Source: Rhabdophis nuchalis (taxonomy: Eukaryota; Chordata; Lepidosauria; Squamata; Natricidae). Taken from it: a stretch of 64,000 nucleotides of DNA. The position numbers and the translations under genes are program-made. Positions 1 to 11,213 of the stretch are shown here, one piece after another. Every line of letters starts with the position of its first letter. Within the stretch, counting starts at the first letter, position 1. The notes below the pieces were generated by a model. It had not been told where the DNA came from, searched no databases, and saw only the letters and a list, made by a program, of their open reading frames with translations. The stretch spans positions 18,387,619 to 18,451,618 of the forward strand of contig CM077648.1 of the NCBI GenBank assembly GCA_039707465.1. The letters are read 5' to 3'.

Positions 1-1506
1 CAAAAGGTAGAAAAGGGAACTAGAGGGTCAACTTAATTCCTACTAACAAAAATATAGGAACCTCTTGTTACATCTAGCTCTAGTTTAACCATCACTGCCT
101 TTGATAGTCATGAATAAGGAATAGGGTTGGAGAGAAGGAAAAAGCGTCTTGGATTAGTTATGTAGTGTGGAAAAAGAAGAGGACAGGGTGAGAAAAGCTG
201 ATTGGTTATTTTGCCCAAAATGAAGAACTCTGGAAGAGAAAGGCATGAGACTCAATGCCAAGTCTCATGTTTTATAGGCAAGGGAAGGGGTAAGAGTTGG
301 ATTGTTAAATATGCATTAGAAATGTAATAAACCCTTACGAAACTGTTCTGTTTGCTGTGTAAGATGAGTGATAATTCTTAGTTTGAAACCACTAGCTTAG
401 AATTCCTATTGTGCTTGCATTTTCATGTACTGTACCTGTATCTAGATACTAGTTCTTAATGATATAAGTAAAAGCTGCAAAAATCACAATTAAAGGAAAG
501 CTATTTTTCCTTATTAAAGTTTTTGGAAATTTCCAGTAGAATCAACTCTTGAGTTTGGACAACTTCTGTGTTACTGGAGTGTGTACTTTCGAAAGAAACC
601 CGAAATCTAATCTAGTCACTAACCCCAAACACACAATTCTGAGTAAAGATTTATGCTTTTCCTTCAAATTCTCTCTTTCATTTTTAGCAATATACTTCTG
701 TTGAATTCAAATGTCCCACTAAAGTAACTAATGTATTATCCCAATAGTACACACCATTATTTTATGCACATCTAAAATAGTGAATAATCCCATGATAATA
801 AACATGATAATGCCAGTTTATCGTGTTGACGTGGTAGCAGTGGGATTGTAGACTATATCTTCAAAATAAATGTAAATAGATAATAGATAATTTAAATAGA
901 CAATAATAAATTTAAAATAAAACATGCTACTTTTGACCAAATAAACCCATTTTCAGGTTGTGTACTATTTTATTTAATGGGAACATTCTTTAGTGTGATG
1001 AGAAATGGGATTATGCTATTGTATCAATAGTTCCAGCATATTCACTTGAATCCTTACTGATTAAATCAACTTCAGTTCAGCACTGACCTTTGGGAAACTT
1101 TTAACACAGATAAATCCTAAGGGAAGCTATACTACAGTATTTTGCAGTCTCTTGCTTGAAAATCTAAAGAACTCCCAGTAGCCACTTAAATTTAATGGAT
1201 GCGAGGAGTACCTGATGTACAGGAGCATAGAGTACTCATGTACCAATCTCTTAATTAAGAAAGGTAAAATGCTCATGTAATTTCTTCTGCCATACCCAGA
1301 AAGGGAAAACACTTGGCTTTGCAGACACTCAGAAAATACCAGGGACATAGCCCCAGTTAGAGTGAAAATTGTTTAAGTAAATGACAGTTAGTTTAAGACA
1401 AATATTTATTATAGAAGATATACTGTTAGAATATTGAATTTAACTGGAACAGTAAAGTATACAAAAAGGGAAGCTCCCCTTTATACTTAGGACAATCAGT
1501 GTAGAT
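1..1506. other. Unique AT-rich DNA, nothing recognised
   Basis: I see no coding region, repeat family or RNA gene here. Open frames are short and lack family motifs. The sequence is AT-rich with short A and T runs. Confidence 0.6.
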
Positions 1507-2025
1507 TACCCGTATTTTTCGGAGTATAAGACGCACCTTTTTCCTCAAAAAAGAGGCTGAAAATCTGGGTGCGTCTTATTCACTGAATACAGCATTTTTT
1601 GCCTCCTAAAACCCCATCCCGTCACCAAAATGGCCATGCAGAGCTTTTGGGAGGGGTCCAGAGTGCTCCTGGGGGCTGGGAAGGGCAGAAATGAGTGGAA
1701 AATGGGCTGTTTTTTGCTCAATTTTTCCCCCTCAGCCCCCAGGAGTACTCTATAAGCCTCCATAAGGCTATTCATGCCCTTTTTCTTTTTATGAAAAGGA
1801 CCCGTTTTTGCGATAAACTGGCTGTTTTTTGCTCATTTGGGGGGTATCCCCCAGGAGCACTCTGTAAGCCCCCTAAAGGCTATTCATGCCTTTTATTGGG
1901 GAAAAAACCGGGCCTGTATCTGTGAAAAATGGGCCATTTTGGGGAGGTTTGTACAGTGAAAAAACTTTTCTTAAAAATTTTCCTCTTTAAAACCTTGGTG
2001 TGCCTTAGACTCCAAAAATATGGTA
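1507..2025. mobile_element. TA-flanked non-autonomous DNA transposon (MITE)
   Basis: The ends form an inverted repeat of about 28 bp. The left end starts TACCCGTATTTTTCGG and continues into GTATAAGACGCACC; the right end is its imperfect complement (TACCATATTTTTGGAGTC read inward). The interior has no coding potential and contains a diverged internal repeat: two blocks around 1735-1790 and 1850-1900 share CCCCAGGAG, CTCTATAAGCC and GGCTATTCATGCC. The TA at each edge suggests a Tc1/mariner-type or similar transposase. The termini resemble those at 12752-13008 and 60500-60965. Confidence 0.75.
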
Positions 2026-2189
2026 CCTCATACATAAGTCAGCCTCTCTAACTAATCAACTGCAAACAAAAAAAGTTTTCCTCTTTTCCCCTCCTGTTTG
2101 TTCTGTGTGTTTTGTATCCTGTTTAACTTGTCTCATGATATTCCTGTGTTCCTGACTATCTGATTTGTATCTTTCTGTCTGTCTATCTG

Positions 2190-2419
2190 AGCTGTAGTGG
2201 CGCAGTTGTTAGAGTGCAGTACTGCAGGTTACTTCTGCTGCCTGCCGGCTGCCTGCAATTTGGCAGTTCGAATCTCACCAGGCTCCAGGTTGACTCAGCC
2301 TTCCATCCTTCTGAGATCAGTAAAATGAGGACCCAGATTGTAGGGGGCAATATGCTGATGCTGTAAACCACTTAGAGAGGGCTGTAAAGCAGTATGTAAC
2401 TCTAAGTGCTATTGCTATC
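2190..2419 (+). mobile_element. tRNA-derived SINE, family B
   Basis: The head resembles a tRNA gene, with an A-box-like stretch near 2197-2212 (GTGGCGCAGTTGTTAG) and a B box near 2266-2276 (GTTCGAATCTC). The body ends in a TGCTATTGCTATC-like tail. The same family lies inverted at 30590-30815, 43838-44078 and 51945-52215. RNA polymerase III transcription and LINE-driven copying are inferred from the family type. Confidence 0.85.
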
Positions 2420-2904
2420 TGTTGTGGCCCAGCCAGCTCCGGATGAGCTGCTGATGGACTCCTCTAGTGAAGAGTCCTATGAGTTTGCTCTGGAGTAGGA
2501 GGGCGACCTTGAGAGAGCAGAGAACCCGGCTGGTCATCAGGAGGCACCTGGGTCTTGGAGTAGTGGGGAGGATCAAGGCCAGTTTGTCCCTGATGCTAGA
2601 TTGAGAAGGGCTGAAAAAAGGAGGTTTCAATTGCATCAGAAGCGAACTTGTAGGATTTGAATTAGTCCCAGCTGCCTAATGACTGGCCCCTTCCAAGAGG
2701 GTTTAAAAGGAAGTCTTTGCTAAGAAAGTCCTTGCAGAGAACAACGTTGGATTTCTAGATTCATGTTTATTCGTGTTGATTTCAGTTCGTGTTTAGTCGA
2801 GTTAGGAAGCTTGGTATCTGTTCAGAGTCATTCAGGCAAGCAGCCAAGAGAGTCAGTGGCAAGCAGCTAGTCTTGTATTAGTCAGAGAAAGGGGGGTCAG
2901 AACA
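2420..2904 (+). mobile_element. Solo LTR of an LTR retrotransposon, 485 bp
   Basis: The element starts TGTTGTGG and ends AACA, the TG...CA form of an LTR. It is flanked by a direct repeat GCTATC (2414-2419 and 2905-2910). A relative of nearly the same length lies at 45903-46391. No gag or pol sequence is present, so this is a solo LTR left by recombination. It inserted in the tail of the SINE at 2190-2419. Whether the parent is Gypsy-like or retroviral cannot be told from the LTR alone. Confidence 0.75.
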
Positions 2905-2987
2905 GCTATCTATGTATCTCTCTATGTATGTACTATATGTATATATCAAGGAATTGCATAGCAGCTGTCCGGATGAATTCGGACACA

Positions 2988-3006
2988 TGTGTGTGTGTGT
3001 GTGTGT
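2988..3006. repeat. (GT)n microsatellite
   Basis: An uninterrupted GT dinucleotide run of about nine units, followed after 30 bases by a short CA run. Confidence 0.9.
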
Positions 3007-4507
3007 TACTGGGTCCGACTATATAGGCTACACACACACATACCTACCTCCACCCATCCACCAATAAACATATGTTACAGCACTCATACTTCAGTTTTCA
3101 ATCCTAGATTTAACCCTGCAATTTACACCTATTATAGTGTGTGAAGGCAGGTATTTATTCCTAAATGTTCAGCCACCAAAAAGTCACTTTATACAATTGC
3201 TAAAAGCTCTTATCACTTCTAGCATTTGCCCACTTGGTGTTAGGCTCTGTCTATTTCGTGTGTACTTCCTGCAGCTCTTATTGCAAAGTTACCAGTGCAC
3301 ATTGCAGTGAGGAATTCAATTTTTAAAGCCGGTTTATAGCAGTCTGGCCCAAGGTCATCCAGCTGCTACCTAGGTTTCCCTATCATCTTCATCATCGCCA
3401 TCATCTAAACTACTATAACTCACAAATACCTGTATGATTATTAAAAGTGCTGCTGCTTATTTGTTTGTGTATGGGGGGGGGGGATAAATAGTGCTAATTG
3501 CTCTTATTTTTAAAATGTTTCAATATTACATGAAATCTGCATTGTACGATTCTTGTATTTCTCTTTGGGGTGAGGGCTATATTTATAAATAGATAAGTAA
3601 TTTGTAAACTTGTGTAGCCAAAGAGTGCACGCGAGAGATATGGATAATGGTGTTGCAAATACATCAGAATTTTGATCCCAGAAAATAAGGCATTCTAGTC
3701 TAGAATCGGTGAGAAGGAGAAGGTGAGTGGATTACAAAAAGAGTAGGGTGGGATCAGTACTGTAATTCAACACTAAAATGTGCGTGTCAGAATAAATTCT
3801 AGACTCAAATGTTGAAATTCAAGATGTTCTCACCAGTCTTCCCTTCCCTTCTCCTGTGAGTGCACACAGCCTGCCTATTGCTATTTTTATTGTTCTGACT
3901 TCACACGATCTTGTTTGCAACAAAAAAAAAATTTATCATGCGACAGTACAAATAAACTCCATTTTGTCCCTTTATGTGTGAAAATCCATACATTTACTTA
4001 AAAAAAAAAAAAAACCTATGATATAGCATTGTGTCCAGAACGGTGATGCAGGCAGGGGAAGATAAAGTAACAATTGTGTATCTGACTTTCCCAGTCTGAT
4101 ACCACCATTTATTTAGTCCAGGGCATAAAATTGCTAGCTATTTTTCTTCGTTTGCTGGTTGCTGCTCCTATGCATTTCTCTTGGCAGGCAGAAGTGATGG
4201 AAGGAAGGAAATGGCCTCTCTCAAATATGCTGTGCCCAAAAACAAGTTTCAACTCCTAAATTGAAGTTTCAAGCAGAGAGTTTCATTAATGAGGTTATAT
4301 AGAACCCCATCTTCACATTCAGGTTTTGCATTTGTTGAGAAAACATAAAACAGAACAGAGAAATTTAAGACACTAAAAGGGCGGGAGAGATTTACCTTTT
4401 AAAGAGCAACTAATTGAATTACTGCAGATATACTAAAGCATTTTGAACAATAATTTAGAATATCATCAACTTGATATCATCATCATCATCCAAAATATAA
4501 AGCAAAG
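3007..4507. other. Unique DNA, nothing recognised
   Basis: No coding frame or repeat family is recognised. There are a G run at 3475-3483 and A runs near 3921 and 4000. A short ATC run stands at about 4480-4490. Confidence 0.6.
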
Positions 4508-4840
4508 TTAAAGGTTCCCCTTGCACATAAAGTATGTCCTAGTCGTTCCTGACTCTAGTGGGTGGTGTTCATCTCCGTTTCAAAGCCGAAGAGCCAGTTC
4601 TGTCTGAAGATGTCTCCGTGGTCATGTGCCCAACATGACTAAATGCCGAAGGCACACGGAACACTGTTGCCTTCCCACAAAGTGGTTCCTATTTTTACGT
4701 GCTTTCAAACTGCTAGTTTGGCAGAAGCTGGGACAAGTAATGGGAGCTCACTCATTACACGGTGCTAGGGATTCGAACCGCTGTACTGCCGATCTTTCTG
4801 ATCGACAAGCTTAGCATCTTAGCCACTGAGCCATGAAAAA
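4508..4840 (-). mobile_element. tRNA-derived SINE, family A (Sauria-type), minus strand
   Basis: Read on the minus strand it has a tRNA-like head (GGCTCAGTGGCTAAG-like near 4820-4835), a B-box-like GGTTCGAATCCC near 4770-4780, a CAAGTAATGGGAGCTC-type body and an AACCTTT-rich tail. The family recurs seven more times in this window. Sauria SINEs of squamates are thought to use the Bov-B machinery, and a Bov-B piece lies at 34038-34655. Confidence 0.85.
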
Positions 4841-6441
4841 TGTGGAATTAAGAAAATTAAGGAAAGACAATGTTAATACATTTGCTATATGTACATACTG
4901 AATGTTCATCGGTTGTATTGTCATTCAGGATTGATGTTTGTAAAATTAACTCTTTTTAATGCTTATTTTAGTTTCCTAACTTTTTTTATTCTCAAAAACC
5001 TTCTTTAAAAATAAATAGAAGTGGGGATTGCAATATGTAGCGTGATAAGAAGCATATCAGTGGCACCAGGCATAATAGTTTCCTTAGTGCTTTTAGACTG
5101 AATCATGGAGATTATTGTACTGCAAGGCAATTGGAAATTAAAGATTTAAAGCAAAGATTAAATCAAGAAAGAAGGGATTTCCAACAGATCTAGGCAGATG
5201 TTACAAGGATTTAGGCTATTTTCAGCAAAAGAGGAAGTCAAGTAGCTAGAAGTAGAGCTGAAGATATATAAATATATAACCGCATGCAATTTGGATGAGT
5301 GATGAGATGTATTCAAATATATTAAAGCAAAAGCTGAAGCTGTAGGTTCATGGAAATTTCTAGAAACACATGCCTTATTTTTTTAAAAAGGAATAATCCT
5401 TTTAGCAATATGTTAGAAAGCTAAAGGAGTTATTTTTATGCTATAAAATCTTTGGTTTAAATTGTTATTGGCTCCTGTCTAGGGTTCATTCAAACTATAA
5501 GTTTCTGATTTCTTCTCCATTTATTGATGGAAATTTTTGTTCAGTCTGAACGTTTAAGCAAATTGACCTAATTTACACTTTTACCCTAATAGGTAAAGAA
5601 TACATTTATCTTTCAGATTGGGCTGTTCTCCAGTTTAAATGTTTATTTTAGACAAAAGATATATTAGAGGAGAAATGCAAGCCAACAGGAACACGAGTGG
5701 AAAATGCTCTAAAAATGGTTATTTTAAAAATGAAATACAACAAAAATCTACAAACCTATATGTCTTCTCTGAATTAAATTCTGCTGAATGCAGTGGAACT
5801 TATTCTGAGGAAGAGCTATAGAGAGTTGCATTACTTTTGGGTTAAACTTGTATTAATTTATCATTCTTCCATTGGCCCTTAGATGATTGATAAGCAATAA
5901 AGACATTTTATAAAGTGTGCATTTTAGGGAAACCAACATGCTTCACTTGTTGATTCAGAGGAGAGGAGAAGGTTGTGGTTATGGGCAGCTGACAAAATGG
6001 AGTTGAGAGTGGGGCTTTGCACTTGAGCTTCCTGTTCCTGTGCAAGAATATATATTCTATTGGCTCTTGTCAGATCCTATGGGGTCATGTAAGATCCTAG
6101 ATGTTTGTCTGAACTAGGTTTGGTTGAGGTTTGGACTGTTCTGGGGGTGGTGCAATGAAAGGGTTGTGTTCTAAAAGGGTGTTGAGCAATTCCTTTTGTG
6201 GCCTAATGGCTTTTGCCCTGTTTTGACTCTTGGGTGAGGGTATTTGCTTATGAATAGAGCTATCTAGATACTTGTCTTCTTTCAATAAGCTCTTTGTATC
6301 TTAAGTGGTGACATCGGCTGTGGGCTATTAAGAAAAGGTGGGAGCTGCTTTCTACCTCTAGAAACATGTTTCTCCATTTCTCATTTAGGGAAATACAATA
6401 TTCTGTCTTTAAAAAAATATATTCCTCAGAATATTTCATTG
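4841..6441. other. Unique DNA, nothing recognised
   Basis: Repeat-poor AT-rich sequence without a supported gene. A 60-codon open frame at 5639-5821 has no motif that I recognise and is treated as chance. Confidence 0.55.
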
Positions 6442-6449
6442 TTCTAGGA

Positions 6450-6570
6450 CAGGGGTCCTCAAAGTCGGCTCTTTTAAGACGGGTGGACTTCAACTCCCAG
6501 CATAGCTGGCTGGGGAATTCTGGGAGTTGAAGTCCACCCGTCTTAAAAGAGCCAACTTTGCAGACCCCTG
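6450..6570. mobile_element. Foldback hAT MITE, 121 bp
   Basis: The element is almost one long hairpin. It begins CAGGGGTCCTCAAAGT and ends with the complement ACTTTGCAGACCCCTG, and the arms meet near 6505-6515. The target duplication TTCTAGGA is perfect (6442-6449 and 6571-6578). CAGGGG termini with an 8-bp duplication place it in hAT. Relatives: 14937, 19078 and 51507. Confidence 0.9.
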
Positions 6571-6578
6571 TTCTAGGA

Positions 6579-7177
6579 GAGGGGGGCTTCCCACAAACTG
6601 ATAATGGTTTCATCAGACATAAGGGTTCAAGTTAAATCAAGGAATGCACTTTCTCATTAAATGTGGCTGCTTCCTATTAAATGAACTGTAAGTTTCTCTC
6701 TAGAATTCTCTAGAGTTCTCTAGTTTTATTGGCTTATGACCGTATGTTTCTTCATGGAGATTTTCTATATTTGATTTGACGGTATTCGTATTGAAACGAA
6801 ACAATGCAGCTGGTGGTTTCTGTCACAGCCATATTTCTCTGGGATCTGCCATCTAGTTATTAATCAAGCTTAACTCTGTCTATTTTTTTTCAAGATCAGC
6901 CAAGATCAGCTCGGTGCTGCCACCTAACTAGACTGCTGTTTTATGTACATTTGGTCTGAATTTAAACACTTCAACTCTAAATCACAATCAGGTCAATGGC
7001 ATCTTCTTGCATTACACTAAGGAGAATCACATCTGCTGCCTCAGAGACAGGAGAACATTACAGTAAATAATATTGAATAGAATAATGCAAAGTGATGTAA
7101 TTTGGAATGATTTTTGGAAATGGCTAGCTTATAAGTTCGAAGTGGTGTCTACCATAATTAGGTGAAGGGACCCAAAG
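6579..7177. other. Unique DNA, nothing recognised
   Basis: No gene or repeat family is recognised. Around 6700-6725 there is a short cluster of TCTCTAG motifs. Confidence 0.55.
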
Positions 7178-7750
7178 GTTCTTTTTCAGGAGACAACTGG
7201 ACTTTCTTGGTTTTTTTTTTCTTTTGGAGAGGTTTCACTTCTCATCCAAGAAGCTTCTTCAGCTTCACGGATAGTGGGGAATGGAAGGGGAATCCTGTCA
7301 GAGCCGAAGAAGCTTCTTGGATGAGAAGCAAAATGTCTTCTAAAGCAGGGGTCCACAACCCCCAGTCCGTGGACCGGTGCCGGTCCGTCGCTTGATAGGA
7401 ACCGGGCCGCAGGGCTGGAGAGGAGGAGAAGGGAGGAGGGGGCAGCCCCCTGGGCAGAGCGCGCACCGGATGCGGGAGAGCACAGGTGCGGCCGTTCGCG
7501 CCGTTGGAGGCCCTAGAGGGCCGAGTGAGCCGATTACCCACCCACCCCCCGCGTGCACATGTGCCTCCTGTTTCCCCTCCCCCCCGCTCCTCCTCTATGC
7601 CACCCGGTCCGCAGAATTTTTTTGAAAATGAAACCGGTCCCTGGTGCAAAAAAGGTTGGGGACCCCTGTTCTAAAGAAAAAAAATCAGAAAGTCCAGTTG
7701 CCTTCTGACAAAGACCCTTTGGGACAACCATGATCTGGATGACTGAGAAT
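7178..7750. mobile_element. Penelope-like terminal fragment, split by a hAT element
   Basis: Two inverted arms contain AAGAAGCTTCTTGGATGAG (complement near 7238-7258; forward near 7308-7328), followed at 7669-7750 by GTCCAGTTGCC and GGATGACTGAGAAT. The same arms border a GIY-YIG-like coding remnant at 18716-19270, which is why I call this a Penelope-like element. Only terminal sequence remains, with about 50 bp between the arms. The hAT element at 7346-7668 interrupts it. Confidence 0.6.
7346..7668. mobile_element. hAT non-autonomous element, GC-rich
   Basis: It starts CAGGGGTCCACAACCCCC and ends GGTTGGGGACCCCTG, an inverted repeat with an 8-bp duplication TTCTAAAG (7338-7345, 7669-7676). 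The interior is much more GC-rich than its surroundings and has many CpG sites. No transposase is present. It sits inside the Penelope-like fragment, so it is younger than that insertion. Confidence 0.88.
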
Positions 7751-7893
7751 TAATTGACTTTTGTCCCCTGATGGTTTTCACATAGTAATAACTTTGGCAG
7801 AGTATGTGGTCAACTCTGATGTGTAATCATTGTTACATATTCATATACTAAATTTATAACCTGGTGCTGCCTGGATATTTATAGACATTGAAG

Positions 7894-8470
7894 TGTTTGT
7901 CAGACAAGGATCCATTGAGAGAGGCCTTTCTTCCCCCTACTCCCATGCCCATCATCCCTGCCCTATCCCTTCCCATTCCCATGTGCTCCTCTTTCCGGCC
8001 CTGTTTACAATCCTGTCCCTTTGCCCCAAAGCGTTTGTCTGACAGGAAGCCATTGAGAGGGGCTTTTCTTCCCCCTACTCCCATGCCAGTGATGGGATAC
8101 GACTGGTACACCCTGGTACGGGCATACCGGTGCCTGCTGGGAGCACCATAGTGTGTTCCAGTACAGTGCTCTGAGGGCCCGCCCGGCCGCGCTCCTTACC
8201 TGTATTTGAGTCGATTGGGGCTTTCACACACATGCACATAGCGTACGGCGCCTGTGCGATGCTCCGCCAAGCAGCTAGAGCATTGCAGAGCTGTTGCAGA
8301 ACGTTGCGGGCGGTGAGTATGCATGTGTGTGCTGCGCATGTGCTGCACGTGTGTATGTGGAGGACATGCAGCCCCATTGCACCATACCAGTTGCAATGGG
8401 ATCTGGAACCTACCACTGTCCCATGCCCATCATCCCTGCCCTCTTCCTTCCCCCTCTCATGCACCATAAT
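7894..8470. repeat. Tandem duplication of about 140 bp, second unit split by a MITE
   Basis: Unit 1 runs from about 7894 to 8030. Unit 2 starts at about 8033 and resumes after the MITE at 8427. They share CATTGAGAG, TTCTTCCCCCTACTCCCATG and CCATCATCCCTGCCCT. Unit 1 has no insertion at the matching site. Confidence 0.8.
8087..8418. mobile_element. hAT non-autonomous element (CAGTG-GG type)
   Basis: The start is CAGTGATGGGATAC and the end GGAACCTACCACTG, with a perfect duplication TCCCATGC (8079-8086, 8419-8426). The interior shares CTGTGCGATG and the ACCAGTTGC / GGGATC 3' block with 54904-55168. The interior is rich in TGCATGTGTG-like stretches. Confidence 0.88.
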
Positions 8471-8479
8471 ACAGAGCAG

Positions 8480-9186
8480 ACGAAATGCAAAAATGAGCTG
8501 TGGAACCCGGATGAGGGCTCCAGAACAAAGCTAGTCATGCCAATTATTTTTATTTACGCATTACAGATACTTACGAGTTGCATATAAAAGGTTGATTAAA
8601 TAAAGATGGAAAGCTAAAAGTAAAACTATTACCCAAGGCTCTAACACAAGACAATAGTAAAGATTAAAAAAAAAATTTATGCTTTCAGCTTTCTGTGTAG
8701 ATCTATTCCTTCTTTGGACATTATCTCAACATCTTTTTAACATTTTCTTTCTTTCTTCTTACCAGTAAAGGATTTTTTTATTATTATTTGCTTTTGAACA
8801 AAATCTTTGCTAGGTAACGTTTACTTCTTTTGGAGGTTTTTTTTTTTTTTTTTTTTTGGTAAATTCCTGCTTTCTGGGCAAAGAGTACACCCTATGGGAA
8901 TTGAATGATTAAAGTTTCTTCCCACATGAAATAGTTCCTCCCCGCTCTTTGTAGAGGACAAGAGTCTGCATTATTTTTAAATCAAAAGTTTGTGCAGTTC
9001 TCTAGTTTGCCAGCTTTTGTGTTTTATATCTCCAATAAAATATATCTACAAAATGGGCGATAGTAGAGAAACATGACCAGAGCAATAAATATAGCATGAA
9101 AATATTCACCAAGCGGTTATGTCCAACAAAACTGTGTGACAAAAATATTTCTATAATATAATTATATTAATAGGATCCTTAGAAAC
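8480..9186. other. Unique DNA, nothing recognised
   Basis: AT-rich sequence with a T run of about 19 at 8839-8858. No gene or repeat family is seen. Confidence 0.55.
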
Positions 9187-9375
9187 AGGCGTGACAAACT
9201 CAATTTCATTGAGGGCCGCATCAGGGTTGTGTTTGATCTCAAAGTCACTTGTGTCAGGTGCACCTGTGGTGCGCACTGCCAGCAAAAATGGAGCTTAGGT
9301 GGGCCATGCACAACTCTCCCAAGCTCTGTTTTCGCTGGCAGAGGGTTGCAGGAAGCCATTGCAACTAAAAATGGG
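9187..9375. mobile_element. Degraded hAT element (CAGGxxTGxCAAACT type)
   Basis: It starts CAGGCGTGACAAACTC and matches the intact element at 28834-29124 through ATTTCATTGAGGGCC, TCAGGGTTGTGTTTGA and a GCTGGCAGAGG block. The right end is not recognisable and I find no target duplication, so the boundary is approximate. Confidence 0.6.
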
Positions 9376-9904
9376 TTGTGGAGAACTGTGTGTGGAAAAT
9401 GAATAGATTTTTCAAGATGTTCATGGCCGTTTTAGTTTGGGATTTGTTTCTGGACGTCTTCCTTTTTCTTCCAACTTCTTCCAGAAATTATCTACCACTT
9501 CCATACCTTCATTATCAATTCAAAGGCTGGTTGTCACTATTCTTTATATTTAATCTGCATCCCATTTCAGCCCTGTTGATGAGATTGCAAAACTAAAACA
9601 GAATCAATACAGAAAATGCCACACAATGACACATACACAGACCAGAAGGAAAGTTGTTGGCTAGAAAACAAATGGAAGTGTTATTGGACTGTTTGGAAAA
9701 TTGCAAACATTTGTGGCTTCATTTGTACTATACAAACATTTGTATTATACATGTGGAACACTGTATCAAGTCTATGCTGCATGGTTTCATATTATCTTAT
9801 TAAGACATTTGCTTTTGACATAAGAATGGGCATCTTTTCATTCTATTGAGATAAAGCCTATTGCTGTCATATCCTTTATGTAGAATATAAAAAGAAAACT
9901 AACT
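9376..9904. other. Unique DNA, nothing recognised
   Basis: Open frames at 9378-9596 and 9616-9849 show no family motif and are treated as chance. Confidence 0.5.
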
Positions 9905-10128
9905 GAGGAAAAAACCAACCTAGGACTAAGGAGAAATTTCTTGACAGTTAGAACTATTAATTAGTAGAACAACTTGCCTCCAGAAGGTGTGGGGCTCCAA
10001 CACTAGAAGTTTTAAAGAAGAGATTGGACCACCATTTGTCTGAAGTAGTATAGTAGTCCTGCCTAAGCAGGAGGTTGGACTAGAAGACCTCCAAGGTCCC
10101 TTCCAACTCTGTTATTCTGTTATTTTAC
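9905..10128 (+). mobile_element. CR1-type LINE, 3' end
   Basis: The sequence matches the CR1 3' end at 53195-53610. It contains the codons for a TVRTIN-like stretch, then CCAACACT, GAAGTTTTAAAGAAGA, and a GGACTAGAAGACCTCCAAGG block just before a TTCTGTTATT tail. The element is strongly 5'-truncated, as most CR1 copies are. Confidence 0.85.
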
Positions 10129-10494
10129 ATCCCAATTTATTTCTCACTTGATGGAATAAGGAATACTTTCTTGCCAGATCTTATATATGTAACAGTCAAG
10201 AAATCTACAACTGAATGTATAGAATTGTGATCAGTCACCAGACGGGTCTCCTTTAAGAACAGCAAATCAGCTTTTCATTGATTAATGAGAAGAAAAAGAT
10301 AATTGGCATTCTGTTCTAGTAAATAGAACCATTGGTTTGAGCTTCTTTGCTCCTCTTATTCAAATGCAAATTTTCTTTTTGTTGGATGGAACTGAAGCCC
10401 CCTCTCCCCCCAAAAATCATGTATTATGCATTATCATTTTTATTGATGCTTGGGTGGTTGAATTTCTTCTCATAATGTTTTTGGTTTACCTTTA
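10129..10494. other. Unique DNA, nothing recognised
   Basis: No gene or repeat family is recognised in this stretch. Confidence 0.5.
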
Positions 10495-10840
10495 GGGACA
10501 GGGTGGCTCAGTGGCTAAGTTGCTGAGCTTATCGATCAGAAAGGTCGGCAGTTTGGCGGTTCCAATCCCTAGTGCTGCATAACAGAGTGAGCTCCCATTA
10601 CTTGTCCCAGATTCTGCCAACCTAGCATTTGAAAGCAGTCAAAAATGCAAGTAGAAAAATAGGAACCACCTTTGGTGGGAAGGTAACAGCATTCTGTGTG
10701 CCTTTGGCATTTAGTCATGATGGCCACATGACCACGGAGACATCTTCAGAGCTCTTCGGCTTTGAAACGGAGATGAGCACTGCCCCCTAGAATCAGGAAC
10801 GACTAGCACATATGTGCGAGGGGAACCTTTACCTTTACTT
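10495..10840 (+). mobile_element. tRNA-derived SINE, family A
   Basis: A nearly full copy. The A box GTGGCTCAGTGGCTAAG is at about 10503-10519, a B-box-like GGCGGTTCCAATCCC near 10555-10568, and the tail is GGGGAACCTTTACCTTTAC. The B box has a C for the usual G, so polymerase III activity is doubtful. Confidence 0.9.
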
Positions 10841-11213
10841 TGGAAGGTAATTCTATAAATAATAAAGCAGTTGAAAAGTTAAAAGAAAAGGACAGTAATG
10901 ATTCTCCATAATTTATATTGTTCCCTTTTTTCTCTTTTCTGTTTGTAGTTCAATACTAATCATAGCTATGATATAAAAAAAAATCATTACAGAATGTAAG
11001 TAATGAAATAAATACTTCTAGTGAAAGACTCTTCGTCCATCTTCCCAATTTCAGAGGGCAGGAATATATCTTTCTGTTTTTTTATTTAAGAAATAGAAAT
11101 TAGATCTCTACTATCCTGAAAAGAAAAAAAATTATGTGGGCAAAGAAGCTTTTAAATAAAAAAAAGATTATGTGATTTGGATTATACACTAGTCTGAATG
11201 GGCAAAAATAATC
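10841..11213. other. Unique DNA, nothing recognised
   Basis: AT-rich sequence with A runs near 10975 and 11160. No feature recognised. Confidence 0.5.

Noticed and set aside
4626..4814. Open frames inside SINE copies (also 24000-24140 and 27099-27425)
   Set aside because: They are readings of the SINE sequence, with no protein family behind them.
5639..5821. 60-codon open frame in unique DNA
   Set aside because: No motif, signal or conserved context. The length is expected by chance in AT-rich DNA.
7346..7668. CpG island or promoter
   Set aside because: The CpG-rich block lies exactly within hAT element borders with a target duplication.
9378..9849. Two open frames with hydrophobic stretches
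   Set aside because: There is no family motif, and hydrophobic runs are common from TTT/CTT-rich DNA.
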